Of a stretch of DNA of 64,000 nucleotides, positions 26,130 to 37,227 are shown piece after piece (the first letter of the stretch is position 1; each line of letters starts with the position of its first letter). Source of the DNA: Sycobia sp. Sy_11 (taxonomy: Eukaryota; Arthropoda; Insecta; Hymenoptera; Epichrysomallidae); the NCBI GenBank assembly GCA_018907035.1, contig JACCIC010000095.1, forward strand, positions 434,001 to 498,000, read 5' to 3'. The notes beneath the pieces are model-generated. The model searched no databases and was not told the origin of the DNA. It worked only from the letters and a program-made list of their open reading frames with translations. The translations under genes were made by a program, and so were the position numbers.

Positions 26130-26760
26130 TTCTCGTCTACAAGTTTTATCCGCGCGCTACCGCGCTAGAAAGCTGGTTTTACCTCTATAATACATTCTTC
26201 GTCTCAAGAGCCGCGCGTACCCTGTACCGACAGATTCATCCCCCTCTGTATATATATATATATATATATACATATATATAAGCGCGCGTATGTGTGCATG
26301 CGTATGTGTGAAAACGCCGGCCGGCGGCAAAAGATTTGTATATATATATATATATATATATATACACGCGGACTCTCGCCCCGGAAGTCGCGATCGATAC
26401 GCGCGCGCTAGTCGCGCGGCGTATGACCTCTCTGTGCTCACACCGACCGCGCGCTCTTCGCACTCCCGCACACAGAGGCGCAGACGAGCGCGCGCCCTCG
26501 CGTACAAAAGAAAAAAAAAACCGAAAGGCCGACGACAGTCTCGCCTCCGCGCGCCCGATTCATCCTTTTTTCAAGCGTTCGTCGCCCCCGCCCTCCCCCA
26601 TCCCCCTCGTCCGTCCGTCCGTCCGTCCGCGTCCGCGTCCGCGCGAACCCCTGCGGCTTCCGTTGCACTTTTTCAAATGAGACGCGCGCTCGCAGCGCCT
26701 CTTTCCTACGAGCGCGTCACTGGCGCGTTCCTCCTCGGAGGATAGGTGGTCAAAAATCCT
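26130..26760. other. CpG-rich patch with TA tracts and a GTCC repeat
   Basis: Very CpG-rich sequence containing two short TA tracts (26249-26280, 26338-26364) and a tetranucleotide array (GTCC)n grading into (GTCCGC)n at about 26608-26643. Frames are long and Arg/Ala/Pro-rich on both strands through composition. Confidence 0.5.
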
Positions 26761-27532
26761 ATATGTATATATATAGACGAAGAAGATTACATTGCTCCCG
26801 AAATTATATTATTATATATACGTACATATAATAATACGAGGGTGACTAAGGCGCGCGATTGAAATGTCCACCGTCGACAGGGGTGTAGTTTTTTTCTATC
26901 TTTCTTTATTTCTTTCTTTCCTTTTTTTTTAAGACTGTCAAAAATATAAAATATGTTATGCGCATCTAGACATGCATAGGAGCGCCACTGACTTGCGACT
27001 CGTGATAACGTCACTGCTAGACACCTCTTCCGCTCCGCGGGCGAATGGATTCAAGCGTAAAAATGTGTATTTTAAAAAGTTTCGTACGAGAGCCTACGCG
27101 TGACACAGACGCTTATTATTACGAGTATCGCGTGCATCGCGTCGAACGTAATAATCCTATCCGCTCTATCATTCGTTTATTGATACGCTAAAAATTCTGA
27201 CGATATTTTCAAAAAGTTTATTTTCATTCCTTCTATACATACATGCATACATATATATTATATCTGTAGGGCAGAAAACGAACGTTACGAAGTCTCACGA
27301 TGCATCTTTGTCAAATTTGAAAATTTTAACGCCGTGAAACGTCAAAGAACGACGCGCGCGCGCGCGCGCGGGATCGCAAGATATATAACGAACGATATAT
27401 AAATCAGGCCCTGGTTCGCTACGCGACGGGGCGATATATATCAAAAGTTTCCATTGGCATTCCATCAACATGGACGCGCGTTCGCCATAGATTGTACAGA
27501 GTATCCGTAGGAAAGTTTCGAAGCGTTGCCGT

Positions 27533-27535
<3 letters not shown>

Positions 27536-27586
<51 letters not shown>
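27536..27586. repeat. (TA)n microsatellite
   Basis: Uninterrupted, 51 bp. Confidence 0.95.
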
Positions 27587-27590
<4 letters not shown>

Positions 27591-27692
27591 CTATATGACG
27601 CCCCTGACACAGATGCGGTGACCCACGAGAGCTCGAATGAAGTGGATCAATTTCGCAAGTAATTCTATATCTATATATACACGCATTGTTTC

Positions 27693-27694
<2 letters not shown>

Positions 27695-27743
<49 letters not shown>
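27695..27743. repeat. (TA)n microsatellite
   Basis: Uninterrupted, 49 bp, 108 bp from the previous one. Confidence 0.95.
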
Positions 27744-27746
<3 letters not shown>

Positions 27747-30035
27747 CTCAAAAATGGTTTCAGCTGGAACAGTTATTTGAGAGAGATAATTCGAAAATTT
27801 AGAGGTGCTAAAATAAAACAGTGAAATCTTTTCGCCGATCGCCTCGGGTGATTTCGACTTTCATTGCGAAACTGTTATTTTTCCAACGACCATCGATAGC
27901 AACGACTTGGCGCATTACTGCTGAATCAGTATAGACGTAATGAACAAGTTCGATCTCCTGTACGAGACTCCAGGAAGTATAGCAAAAATTTATGATTATT
28001 AGCATAATGAGCCCGATAAGATTATATTATATATTAACAGCAACTCTCTAAATTTGATGTGGTAAAAACAATCAATAACAAAAAATTTAAGATTTTCGCT
28101 AACAAATCAGTAAATGATCCGGCGGAAATTAACAGTCGAGCGATTTTCACCGATTCAAATTTATAGAGAATACACGCAAATCGCCTTCGGTTAGTTCAAC
28201 GTAATGCAATGCACTGCGTGCACAAATAATGTAATTTGCCTTAAAGTGTGGAAAATCTTTGAAAATCGAAAATCTCATACGTAGCGAAGTGAAAGTGACG
28301 AATATATCGAGTTCGTTAATGCGCAAAGAAATCTGTTAAATGCGCCGATCTCGTCAGTGTAAATTCAAGGTTGATATTCATTCGTTGATTTTTAGAATAC
28401 CCGTTTATATACAAAAGTATCCGTTTATATACAGTGATTGAACGAACTTTACCTACGTTTATATTTAAGATGCTATGACACTGTTCTTATTAAATTTACA
28501 TTTAAACATTACCAACCTAATATATCACGCCGAATTACTTCGTGCTCCAAAAGTGATTTTATTCTATTCCACAAGAATGTCTAATTCAAATTATGAATCT
28601 CACATTACAGAAAACTTTACGAGTAATGACAGCAAATTATTCATTTACATGCTCTGCAATGTCATTATACCCATTACCTATGTGGGGTTACATAAGCGCC
28701 AAAAAAAATTCCTGTCCGTCGCTATTTCATTAATGCAATATATAATTTTTAAGCCTTTCAATCATGTATATATATAAATACGCAAAAAATTTGATTTCAT
28801 TATAAATTTTCGAACGCTCGTGTGTATAATAAAGCGCGCGGGCCCGCGCACGTAACGAATGACTCAGATGAATTATCGTTCGCCTCTTATTAAATCAAAC
28901 GAGGCGCGCTAGCGATGGAAATTCGCGCGCCTATAAGTACCATGCATCATGTGAGCCCGCGCGGCGGCGCGCGTAGAACCGCAAAAGTCGCTTTGTGCAG
29001 CCAGCCAGTCCCCCCACCCCGGCTCGCGCTCGCGATAATAATTGAACCGACCGGAAGTGGGTTACCTATGCGCGGGATTTAGAATCTACGTACAGTATAT
29101 ATGTATATAACTCAATCCGTCGGCCCAACGTATATACGTAGCGGCCGTTATACGCGCGCGGATGTTTCTCATATTATATACAGTAAAGTTGCCCCGACGG
29201 CGCGCATGATTTATCGTAGTTTTAGGTAATTTCCAACGCACCGTATCGAAATATGCTATGTATTTTTAGCCTTTTTTTTCTTCGAAATTTTCGATTAAAT
29301 TCAGACTTTGTTACAAAAACATTCCCGAATCGTAACGAGATTTTTCTTTTCAATCGGTTCGAGGAGAGCTCAAATTACTAGAAATTTTCATGAAACAGGT
29401 TTTGAATGGTTTGTAAGACCAAACGAAATGTAGATTTTGAAGAAGAAAAAAAGAGCGCCTGTTGCAAGGTTAATATATCTATATATATATATGATATTTC
29501 AAGCTTTTTTAAATCTTTGAGCAACTGTTTGATATAGAAACATAACTGCTAAATAAAGAAACGAAGTTCTTTTATTATTATTCAAGTATTCAAGTTTTTT
29601 GACAGACTTACATAGCTAAAGAAACGAAGTATTGATCGAACAATATATAAATTTTTGTTTGATACTTTTCGTGATTCACAGTCCCGACTAGTTGAAATAG
29701 ATATTTAATCATTCCCGTTCAAAATTGGAGTATTTCCATAATTTCACCGTTAATTCTTATAGTTATGGAAAATAAGAATAATATTGATCAGGCTTCCTTA
29801 AAAGAATCATAATATTGAAACGTACACATTGTTATGCTATGGTGTGTATTAAAAAACAATATTTATTCTTGCAGTATCTAGTTCCCTTATTCGAACCACC
29901 TTAGTGACTTTTCAAGAAATATCAGAGGGAAATTTTGTAAATGACGTAGATTGTTGTTTTTTAAGCCAGTGTGTATCAAATTTGTCAAAAAAAAAAATTG
30001 AGAATATATTCGAATACTATCATAGACGTAAAAAG

Positions 30036-30039
<4 letters not shown>

Positions 30040-30085
<46 letters not shown>
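30040..30085. repeat. (TA)n microsatellite
   Basis: Uninterrupted, 46 bp. Confidence 0.95.
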
Positions 30086-30087
<2 letters not shown>

Positions 30088-30577
30088 GGATTATAAGATT
30101 ATAATATCTCAGTATATGCTTCTGTCATCCTTATACGTATATACTTAAAACTTGAATTAATCGTGTTCGAGATCCAGGCCGATTATATACTTATTCTGCG
30201 ATAAACTGACAAATTAATATCGAGCGAGCTTAAAGAACGGGGATCGCAAATATTTTTCTTTTGCGCCATGGAATCGAGTTACACAGAATGCTCGGTCCAT
30301 TTACATACGATGTCAGAAAAGTGTAAAAGTTCGTGAGTAATAACAGCAAAAAGAAGCAATGCCACTTAAGGTTGCTAGTCTAATTTGTAGAATTGACTTA
30401 TTTTTGACTTTAGCAGACGCGTACATATTTATATATGAGCTTTGAAATATGATCAGATCTTTGGACAAGCGTTATATAATAGGAATATGGAGAGGTCCTT
30501 GCATCCCCGCAAGCGATTCTGACGTCAGAGTTCAACGACCACGTGCGGCTCAGCCAAGGACTTCAGCTTGCATTCGG

Positions 30578-30580
<3 letters not shown>

Positions 30581-30625
<45 letters not shown>
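30581..30625. repeat. (AT)n microsatellite
   Basis: Uninterrupted, 45 bp. Confidence 0.95.
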
Positions 30626-30629
<4 letters not shown>

Positions 30630-30695
30630 CGTTGTTCCCGTATGATTTGATTTCTTTTTATCGTCGTTCGTCAGATTTGGACGTCGTCGTATTAC

Positions 30696-30700
<5 letters not shown>

Positions 30701-30779
<79 letters not shown>
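30701..30779. repeat. (TA)n(GA)n compound microsatellite
   Basis: TA run of 34 bp passing directly into (GA)22. Confidence 0.95.
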
Positions 30780-30781
<2 letters not shown>

Positions 30782-31006
30782 TGACCAATGCAAGGTTTGC
30801 TGATCCCGAGATCTATTGCACGAATTATGTGTACAAGAGAGATTTGCGAAAAATGAAAAGTTTAATGGATCTTTTACAAATTCCTTGGATGGTAATTTCT
30901 TTTATGTGTATGTGTGTGTGTTCGTGTATCTCTTTCTCTCTCTGCTTCTGTAAGTGCAGAACATAAATACTCTAATTTTATACATCGACACATTTTATTC
31001 ACGCAG

Positions 31007-31018
31007 AATTCAACATCG
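31007..31018 (+). CDS. Candidate 12-base microexon
   Basis: Twelve bases (AATTCAACATCG) are bracketed by an acceptor-like ACATTTTATTCACGCAG and a near-consensus donor GTAAGTAAC. They would add four residues (NSTS in phase 0) without changing frame. The segment is on the same strand as, and 1.2 kb before, the candidate terminal exon at 32206. The pairing with that exon is inference. Chance occurrence of AG...GTAAGT at this spacing is possible in 64 kb. Confidence 0.2.
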
Positions 31019-31971
31019 GTAAGTAACTAAATAAATAAATTTTTCTGAACGATCTTAATGGTGCACTGAACCGGAATCCGAACTCAAAATCTAGTTTCGT
31101 CGCTTCGGATTTTGGAGATATTGAGACCTAAGGGTGTTAAAGCAGCATTTGTCGGCATATCTGAGATGAGAAGTTGTACAAAAATTGAAAGATTAGAATT
31201 TCCCTATATATATACCTTATGCACGATTAAAAGTAGCGTAAGTATTCGATTTCTATATATTATCAAGTGTTCAGTCACGCGCTCAACATCAGAGCCTTTG
31301 AAATAAAATTTAATAAAACTTCCATTTTTAAACGTATGATTTTGAAAAATGATTTTTAAATTTCGATCACTACTCTAACCAAAGATAAAAAAAACTATAA
31401 AATTACACCTTATAAGACGTAATAAATAAATGAATTATTTTGGAAAAAAGTAAAACTCAATAAACTAGAAAAGAGTTACTAATAAAGTTACAAATTAATA
31501 AAATACATTTTCTAGAAAAATTAAAAAGTTAAAAAAGTTACAAATTTTACTATTTATAAAGGATTGACTTCTCTGGCTCTGGTTTTTGATTGGATGCATT
31601 GCAGGATTCCATCGAAAATAGCTTAAAGCGTATCTCGCAAAGTCCTCATCTAATATACAGTGATAATATTGCCAACAGTCAGACGGCACAATAGATTCGC
31701 CATATTTAGTCACTTTAGTATGCTCTATTACCCCTTTCCCGCGTGTGCGATTAGCTGAAAAAAATATTCCGGCTCATCTTACTGGACGGAATACCAAGCT
31801 GGTATAAAATCTTATACATATTTATGTATATACATATTACATGTACATGCATATAATATACAAAGCGAAGTATCGGTTCGTACTTATAATAGCCCGACGG
31901 CATTCTGACATTTTTTTTCAACACTTCGCACATTGTTACTACCTCACTCGTCTTATATAACGCTGAGCAAC

Positions 31972-31973
<2 letters not shown>

Positions 31974-32009
<36 letters not shown>
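31974..32009 (+). repeat. (GA)n microsatellite
   Basis: About 200 bp upstream of the candidate terminal exon. Confidence 0.95.
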
Positions 32010-32011
<2 letters not shown>

Positions 32012-32205
32012 AGTTCCACTACGCGGACGTACACGTGCGCACGGTCATAATTATTAATCTCCGCGGTCCTACGCGCGCACGTGCGCGCGGACTTTCTCGA
32101 GAGCGGTGTTTCTTCTTCCTTTTTTTTTTTTTAACGCTGCGGTTTCGCCGGCGCGCGCCACCGGTGCCCTCGCGAATTCCCCCTTTGCTCCAACTTTTCG
32201 CGTAG

Positions 32206-32286
32206 GAATTCGAGGAGGAGGATGAGGTGGAGGCTGCCAAAGAGATGGGCTTGTCGGGTTACCAGGCGGAGGCGCCCTCTGGCTAA
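32206..32286 (+). CDS. Candidate terminal coding exon of an unnamed nested gene
   Basis: I do not recognise the protein. The segment reads EFEEEDEVEAAKEMGLSGYQ followed by AEAPSG and TAA at 32284-32286, 26 codons in phase 0. Support is fourfold. A pyrimidine-rich acceptor (TTTGCTCCAACTTTTCGCGT then AG at 32204-32205) sits exactly at the start. Codons are GC-rich in an AT-rich setting. The frame is closed by a stop directly upstream (the TAG of the acceptor itself), so it can only be entered by splicing. An AATAAA lies 152 bases past the stop. An acidic run followed by a short Ala/Pro/Ser/Gly tail is common at C-termini of cytosolic proteins or cytosolic tails. It lies antisense inside the large UNC93-like intron, 2.3 kb from the 34627-34789 exon. 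Upstream exons are not identified. The minus-strand reading is less protein-like. Confidence 0.5.
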   Translation, partial: EFEEEDEVEAAKEMGLSGYQAEAPSG

Positions 32287-32437
32287 TATGCGACGATCAA
32301 CGATGATTACTATACATGTACAGAAATCTATTATGATTGTCCGAATTTCGCATAGATCGTGAAATTACGGATTGCTCGATGAATTTTGTAATTGGATAAT
32401 GGGCATTTTCCTCAATTTAACAAAGTTTATCTTAATT

Positions 32438-32443
32438 AATAAA
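32438..32443 (+). terminator. Polyadenylation signal AATAAA for the nested terminal exon
   Basis: A canonical AATAAA lies 152 bases after the TAA of the candidate terminal exon. A G/T-containing stretch follows (TGTTGACC and GCGTTCGTGATAA within about 50 bases). AATAAA is frequent by chance in such AT-rich DNA, so its value rests on its position behind the exon. Confidence 0.4.
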
Positions 32444-32837
32444 GCAGACCATTGTTGACCATTATCATAGACTTATATGCGTTCGTGATAATTCACACTT
32501 GTCGCAAAGTTAAATTAAACAACGCAAATGTTTTTTTATAGTAACTCTACTATATCAATTTTCTATACATTTTGAAGTACAATAATACAATTTTCCTCAT
32601 ATTCTTCTCTTAAATATATTTTAATATTGTCAGTTTTCATATTTTGAATATAACCTTTCACATTTTCAATACAATGGTAAATACTCTGTATAACATATAT
32701 AATGCACTATATAGTATAATGGTGCTACTATTATTCGTATAGTTTTAATACGTTCCTTATAAATTAAAAAAACATTTATTAAATCAAATAATTTATCAAT
32801 TTTCCTCATATTCTACTCTCTCAAATTATATTTCCCG

Positions 32838-32838
<1 letters not shown>

Positions 32839-32887
<49 letters not shown>
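32839..32887. repeat. (TA)n microsatellite
   Basis: Uninterrupted, 49 bp. Confidence 0.95.
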
Positions 32888-32894
<7 letters not shown>

Positions 32895-33051
32895 CCTGTC
32901 GTCCTTAAATTTCAATCGATCAATATCCACTTTCTAAAGCACCGAAGCTCGACCAAAGCTCACTCTTTCCCTTCACAGCGGCTATTTTCGTACCTTTTAG
33001 CTTCGAAAACAAAACAGCGCCCCAAAGTGTCTTCGCCAACAAAGTACACTG

Positions 33052-33052
<1 letters not shown>

Positions 33053-33104
<52 letters not shown>
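33053..33104. repeat. (TA)n microsatellite
   Basis: Uninterrupted, 52 bp. Confidence 0.95.
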
Positions 33105-33105
<1 letters not shown>

Positions 33106-33363
33106 CCGCGCCGGGGCGCAAAGAAATTGTCTCCCACTCCTCTGCACTATATATAATCGATCAACAACAACGTTGGAGACATCGCACGACGCGAACGGCG
33201 CGAATGACAAACGAACCAATTAACGCGCGGCCGGGGATGAGCGGGAAGAGGGCACTCGTCGCGTTCGCGGCTCGCCGAGTGTCTACGTATCTATATACAG
33301 GTATATGAGCGTGAGAAATCGCATATATATGAAATTGCATATCGAAGCGCGCTTGGGGAATGA

Positions 33364-33370
33364 AGAGAGG

Positions 33371-33427
<57 letters not shown>
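33364..33427 (+). repeat. (GA)n microsatellite
   Basis: Nearly pure from 33376; lies in inverted arrangement with the CT tract at 33750. Confidence 0.95.
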
Positions 33428-33430
<3 letters not shown>

Positions 33431-33749
33431 TCGAGTATGTAGACGACGCCGAGGTCCATCGCTATGTATATGTACATATATATACCCACACGAAAGGATT
33501 TCGTTCGAAGCGTCGCTGGATTGATTTATGAACGGCGCGGAGGAGGTGGCATCTAAATTGCGGGGATCGTGCGCGCGCGCGCGCCTGTGTGTAGACGTAC
33601 CATCGCTTGGTATTCGAATTGTGCGGGGAGGGGGGAGGGAGGAAGTGACAGAGAGTCGATCCCTTCGGTGTATATATATATGTATGTATACAGCCGGAGA
33701 GGATTTCTGCGGGTCGGTGATAAGCGCAAAATGTCTCGCTGTCAGAGCT

Positions 33750-33750
33750 G

Positions 33751-33781
<31 letters not shown>

Positions 33782-33805
33782 TTTTCTCTCTCTCTCTCTC
33801 TCTCT
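33750..33805 (+). repeat. (CT)n microsatellite
   Basis: CT units with TTT interruptions. Confidence 0.95.
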
Positions 33806-34314
33806 TGGCATCCAATAGAACATTACAGTCAATCCGTAATTAATTGGGCTTAAAATTTAATTTCGCTCGCGGTCGGCTTCGACGTGATACTTTGTGGATT
33901 TCTCGCACACGCATATATATATAGACCATTTTCGCCGAATGGCGCAACGATAAGCGGGGAGCAATGGAATGCCTGCAACGGGGTTAGGGCTGCGGCTTCG
34001 GTATAATTGGGAGTTTATTCTTCTTTTTTTTTTTTTTTATCGAAATAGTAGCTTTGGTGACTGGGGTTGGATCGATAATAGCGAAAATCCCAAATTTTTC
34101 TCCGACTTCTGCCATTTCGTGGAGCTTCCGACTCGTTATTTGATTGATCTCTATTGCGTTCAGGTGTCAATACGGAATCGAGCAAGTCCAGCGAAGTTCG
34201 AAAACTATCAAATCGACACCTATAAGAGAAAAGCTCCGTTTTGCTCTATATCGCGATCGTCTGCTTCGTGTCCCATCATCCACCAATTTTAACCGCGCAA
34301 GCGTCTAGCTAGCG

Positions 34315-34326
34315 GCCATCTAGCGG
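34315..34326 (-). promoter_or_regulatory. CTCF-like motif near the 34627-34789 exon
   Basis: The minus strand reads CCGCTAGATGGC, eleven of twelve positions of CCASYAGRKGGC. It lies about 300 bp downstream of the UNC93-like exon in the large intron. Motif-only evidence. Confidence 0.3.
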
Positions 34327-34626
34327 TGGTAGTTCCACCACTGCAGCAGCCCAATTTCCGGATAACTGCGGCGATCGCAACGTAGATTCTATTTTTCGTT
34401 TGAATATCGGTCGTCACGCGCGTATTCTGTAAATGTCGCTTCAATATAGCGAGCTCACTCGATTCGTAATTATAGCACGCCCGCCGCAAAAGTCCTTAGT
34501 CCGTTATGTCTCGACGTGTTGCGTAAGTCGACGTTTTATCGACTATTGATAAAAAGCATCGCATTAAGCGCGAGAGATGCTTTTGATTGTATACATATGA
34601 CGATACATATATTCGTGGTAAGTTAC

Positions 34627-34789
34627 CTGAGTGAATTCGGCCCCGATGAAGGCCTGCTCCATGCCGATCCACACGGTGATCGGTATGAGGAGCTGCTGGT
34701 AGGGTTTCTTCAATTGATAAGCCGTCGCCGACAGCAGCTGAATACCGCTCAGCTCCGAACTGTCGTTCCGCCTCTGCTTCTCTCCGTAC
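34627..34789 (-). CDS. UNC93-like: UNC93-like MFS protein, internal exon (upstream of the two)
   Basis: This exon carries the last base of an Arg codon and 54 full codons. The product starts YGEKQRRNDSSELSG, a charged cytoplasmic loop, and continues SATAYQLKKPYQQLLIPI into a membrane segment ending VWIGMEQAFIGAEFTQ. The loop plus the TxxQLKKPxQQLLIPI and IGMEQAFIGAxFTQ signatures are what I recall of insect UNC93-like proteins, where this is the middle of the 12-helix fold. The acceptor is TTCCGCAG (AG at 34790-34791), entering in phase 2. The donor after CAG is GTAACT (34621-34626), leaving in phase 0. The next exon is 31,137 bp away at 3222-3489. A (TA)n tract lies about 40 bp upstream of the acceptor. 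The preceding exon, which should end in two bases of an Arg codon after the sixth helix, was not seen in the 29 kb upstream. Confidence 0.95.
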
Positions 34790-34826
34790 CTGCGGAACAT
34801 TCGTCGTTTATTAAAAGGCACGTATT

Positions 34827-34828
<2 letters not shown>

Positions 34829-34870
<42 letters not shown>
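34829..34870. repeat. (TA)n microsatellite next to a splice acceptor
   Basis: Uninterrupted, 42 bp, ending about 40 bp upstream (in gene orientation) of the acceptor of exon 34627-34789. Confidence 0.95.
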
Positions 34871-34875
<5 letters not shown>

Positions 34876-35220
34876 AGAGTTTGGTACTCAACTATACGGT
34901 ATATAAATTGAATAAAATTGAGATTTTTTTTATCATCGGTAGAAATGTGAATATTTATTTCATATAAAAAGTTTATATATAGTATGTACTTTCAGAATAA
35001 GATACGGCTGTATATAATTTCCTGAAATGATCCCACGGACTGAAAGGGGTTAACGAACCGTTATCGCTACGATATTACGGTACTTTGATCGATGTATGAC
35101 CACCATTGATTTGAGCATTTTAGCAAAAACCGCGAGCATTATATCGAACATCGACGATTTTATATTCGCTTTCATATCGAGAAAAAAAAACACAGATATG
35201 TATAAGATAAAGGGACAAAA

Positions 35221-35288
35221 GGAGAGAAAGAGAGAGAAAGAGAGAGAAAGAGAGAGAAAGAGAGAGAGAAAGAGAGAGACAGAGAGAA
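35221..35288 (+). repeat. (AGAGAGAAAG)n purine repeat
   Basis: 10-bp unit repeated about six times. A 15-bp-period duplication of GCGAGCACTGCACT follows at 35298-35326. Confidence 0.9.
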
Positions 35289-35375
35289 TGTGCACTCGCG
35301 AGCACTGCACTAGCGAGCACTGCACTCTCGAACTTCTTCATAAACATAATCCTGAAGCCAGAAGCGGTACTGGAT

Positions 35376-35377
<2 letters not shown>

Positions 35378-35426
<49 letters not shown>
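35378..35426. repeat. (TA)n microsatellite
   Basis: Uninterrupted, 49 bp. Confidence 0.95.
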
Positions 35427-35428
<2 letters not shown>

Positions 35429-37227
35429 AGCGTTTTAATAATTCGCCGCACGTAGGAAGGAAAAGGAAACAGGGCCTGGAAGTTTCGGCAGTATTTCACC
35501 CCTCGTAAATTTGCATGAAAATAAAAGCATGAGAGATATGGCCAAAAGAGAAAGAGAGAGAGAGAGAGAGAGGGGGGGAGAGAAGAAAGAGAGTACTTGA
35601 CTGGATGGAGAGAAAAAAGAAAGAAACGTGGAGCAATTGGTCCGGTTCCCGGTTCTTAAACACGTGCGGCGTGACCAAAATCCTTTGAAAAAAGTATATT
35701 ATATATAATGTATGATAAGGGCAGATGAGTCAAACAGGCAATGGAAATTTCAAAAATATCTTTCACTTGCGGAAAACGATTCAGCGGGAAGATTTGAGAA
35801 TCATAGAATGAAATTTCATGCTCTGACTTATATACCAAAAAGATCTTTCATTAATTTAGCGAGAAAGTTTCAGATTATTCGACTTTTACGAGAATTACTG
35901 TTCGCTTCCTGGCCGAGAAATCTATTGCGAAATTGTTTTCATTGGCGTAAGATTAGGTCAAAACTGGAGTTATTATGGCCATTCCCAAAAATACGAGTAA
36001 AACGCAGACATTATTCATCGCCCCCCCACCCACCCAGAAGAAGGAGCGAGGGAACGTATTACTTAGGATCGTTTATACAAACGCCATCGACTTTACATAG
36101 TGCCTCCTCGTGCATCACTCGGATGCAGAGGCAATAACACCAGATTTTATGTCGCGTGACTCGCTTCAGGAGGAGGAGAGGATAAGAGAGAGAGAGAGAG
36201 AGTGGAGTGAAAGAGAAAGATAGAACCCTTAAAGTGTTTTTCTTCCGAACGACTAATAGAAACAGGGACGCGGCCAAAGAGACACCCCCTGCAACATGTG
36301 GTTACTAGGCTTATCGGAGCAGAAACTGCCTTGATCAGTCGCTGGATCGCTTGCATACCAACCTCGTCGGTCAAATTAATGAGATGTTCTCTTCCCCTCT
36401 CTCTCTCTCTCTCTCTCCTTCAACTCCCTCTATATCTCTATCAATATCGCCGACATATACACACATATACACACGAACGCGCGCGCGCGGGCGCACACAC
36501 ACACACACACACAGCGTGGTGGGTCATCGATTCTCTCCTGGATTATGCAGCCATAACAAACGACATTACGGCCCTTTGTCGTGTCGTACCCGGGTATTTC
36601 GTTAAGGGACGCTGAATCTGCTATTTATGATTCGGGGTAAGAGTTTTGCACTCGGTGCACGGTTGACTGGTATACAAGGCATAATTATACTATCTTCGTA
36701 TGTAACCAGAGAGCTATATTGAAAGGATCAATGTCCTTATTCTTCCTTCAATATATTAATTTCTTCCTTTTTTGGTATACATTAGATTGATAATCAATTT
36801 TAAACTTTTTAAGATGAATTTAGTCCTGCTTCTTAAATTCATTTCTTTTATGGTCAATAATATATAGTTGCATTCTGATAAAACGAATCTATTGCATATT
36901 TCTGCAAAATGTTGTTATCGAGAATATGAAAATAATGTGATGGGTATTATGGATTGTTTATTTCTTCCGTTTGTGAATAAAACTAATATTGCATTGTCGT
37001 ATTTCGAACATTATCAAAGATTACGATTTAAGCATCGAAATTCATCAATTCATAAATACGTTTACAAATTGTAATGACTCCTAATCTTCATCATTTGAAT
37101 ACAGTAATTATTTTTCCTTCATTAGATACCATTAACGAATTTAATTCCCCTATAAATCCCATTTCTACGGGTAAGCTCTGTTCAAAAGTTGTTAAGTTAC
37201 GTTCAAGATACAGATGATCTCATCTTC

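Larger units (their letters stand above)
26760..31000. other. Intron stretch without recognisable genes
   Basis: AT-rich, with a (CG)n run near 27350-27370, a CpG-rich block at about 28830-29200, a 20-bp-period duplication of CCGTTTATATACA at 28401-28433 and a short repeat TAAAGAAACGAAGT near 29555 and, in part, 29618. No exon is supported on either strand. Confidence 0.55.
32460..34300. other. Intron stretch between the nested terminal exon and the CTCF-like motif
   Basis: Holds a dispersed duplication (32588-32624 and 32797-32833, sharing CAATTTTCCTCATATTCT), two TA tracts, and GA and CT arrays in inverted arrangement. No exon is supported. Confidence 0.55.

Noticed and set aside
33161..33832. 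A 223-codon minus-strand frame, the longest in the window
   Set aside because: It runs through a CT array and a GA array. The unique portions resemble nothing and composition explains the openness.
34516..34911. Plus-strand frame over the second UNC93-like exon
   Set aside because: Antisense shadow of the minus-strand exon, continuing into a TA tract.
35712..36137. 141-codon plus-strand frame
   Set aside because: No start context, no splice support, no family similarity; it ends in a proline run of poly-C origin.
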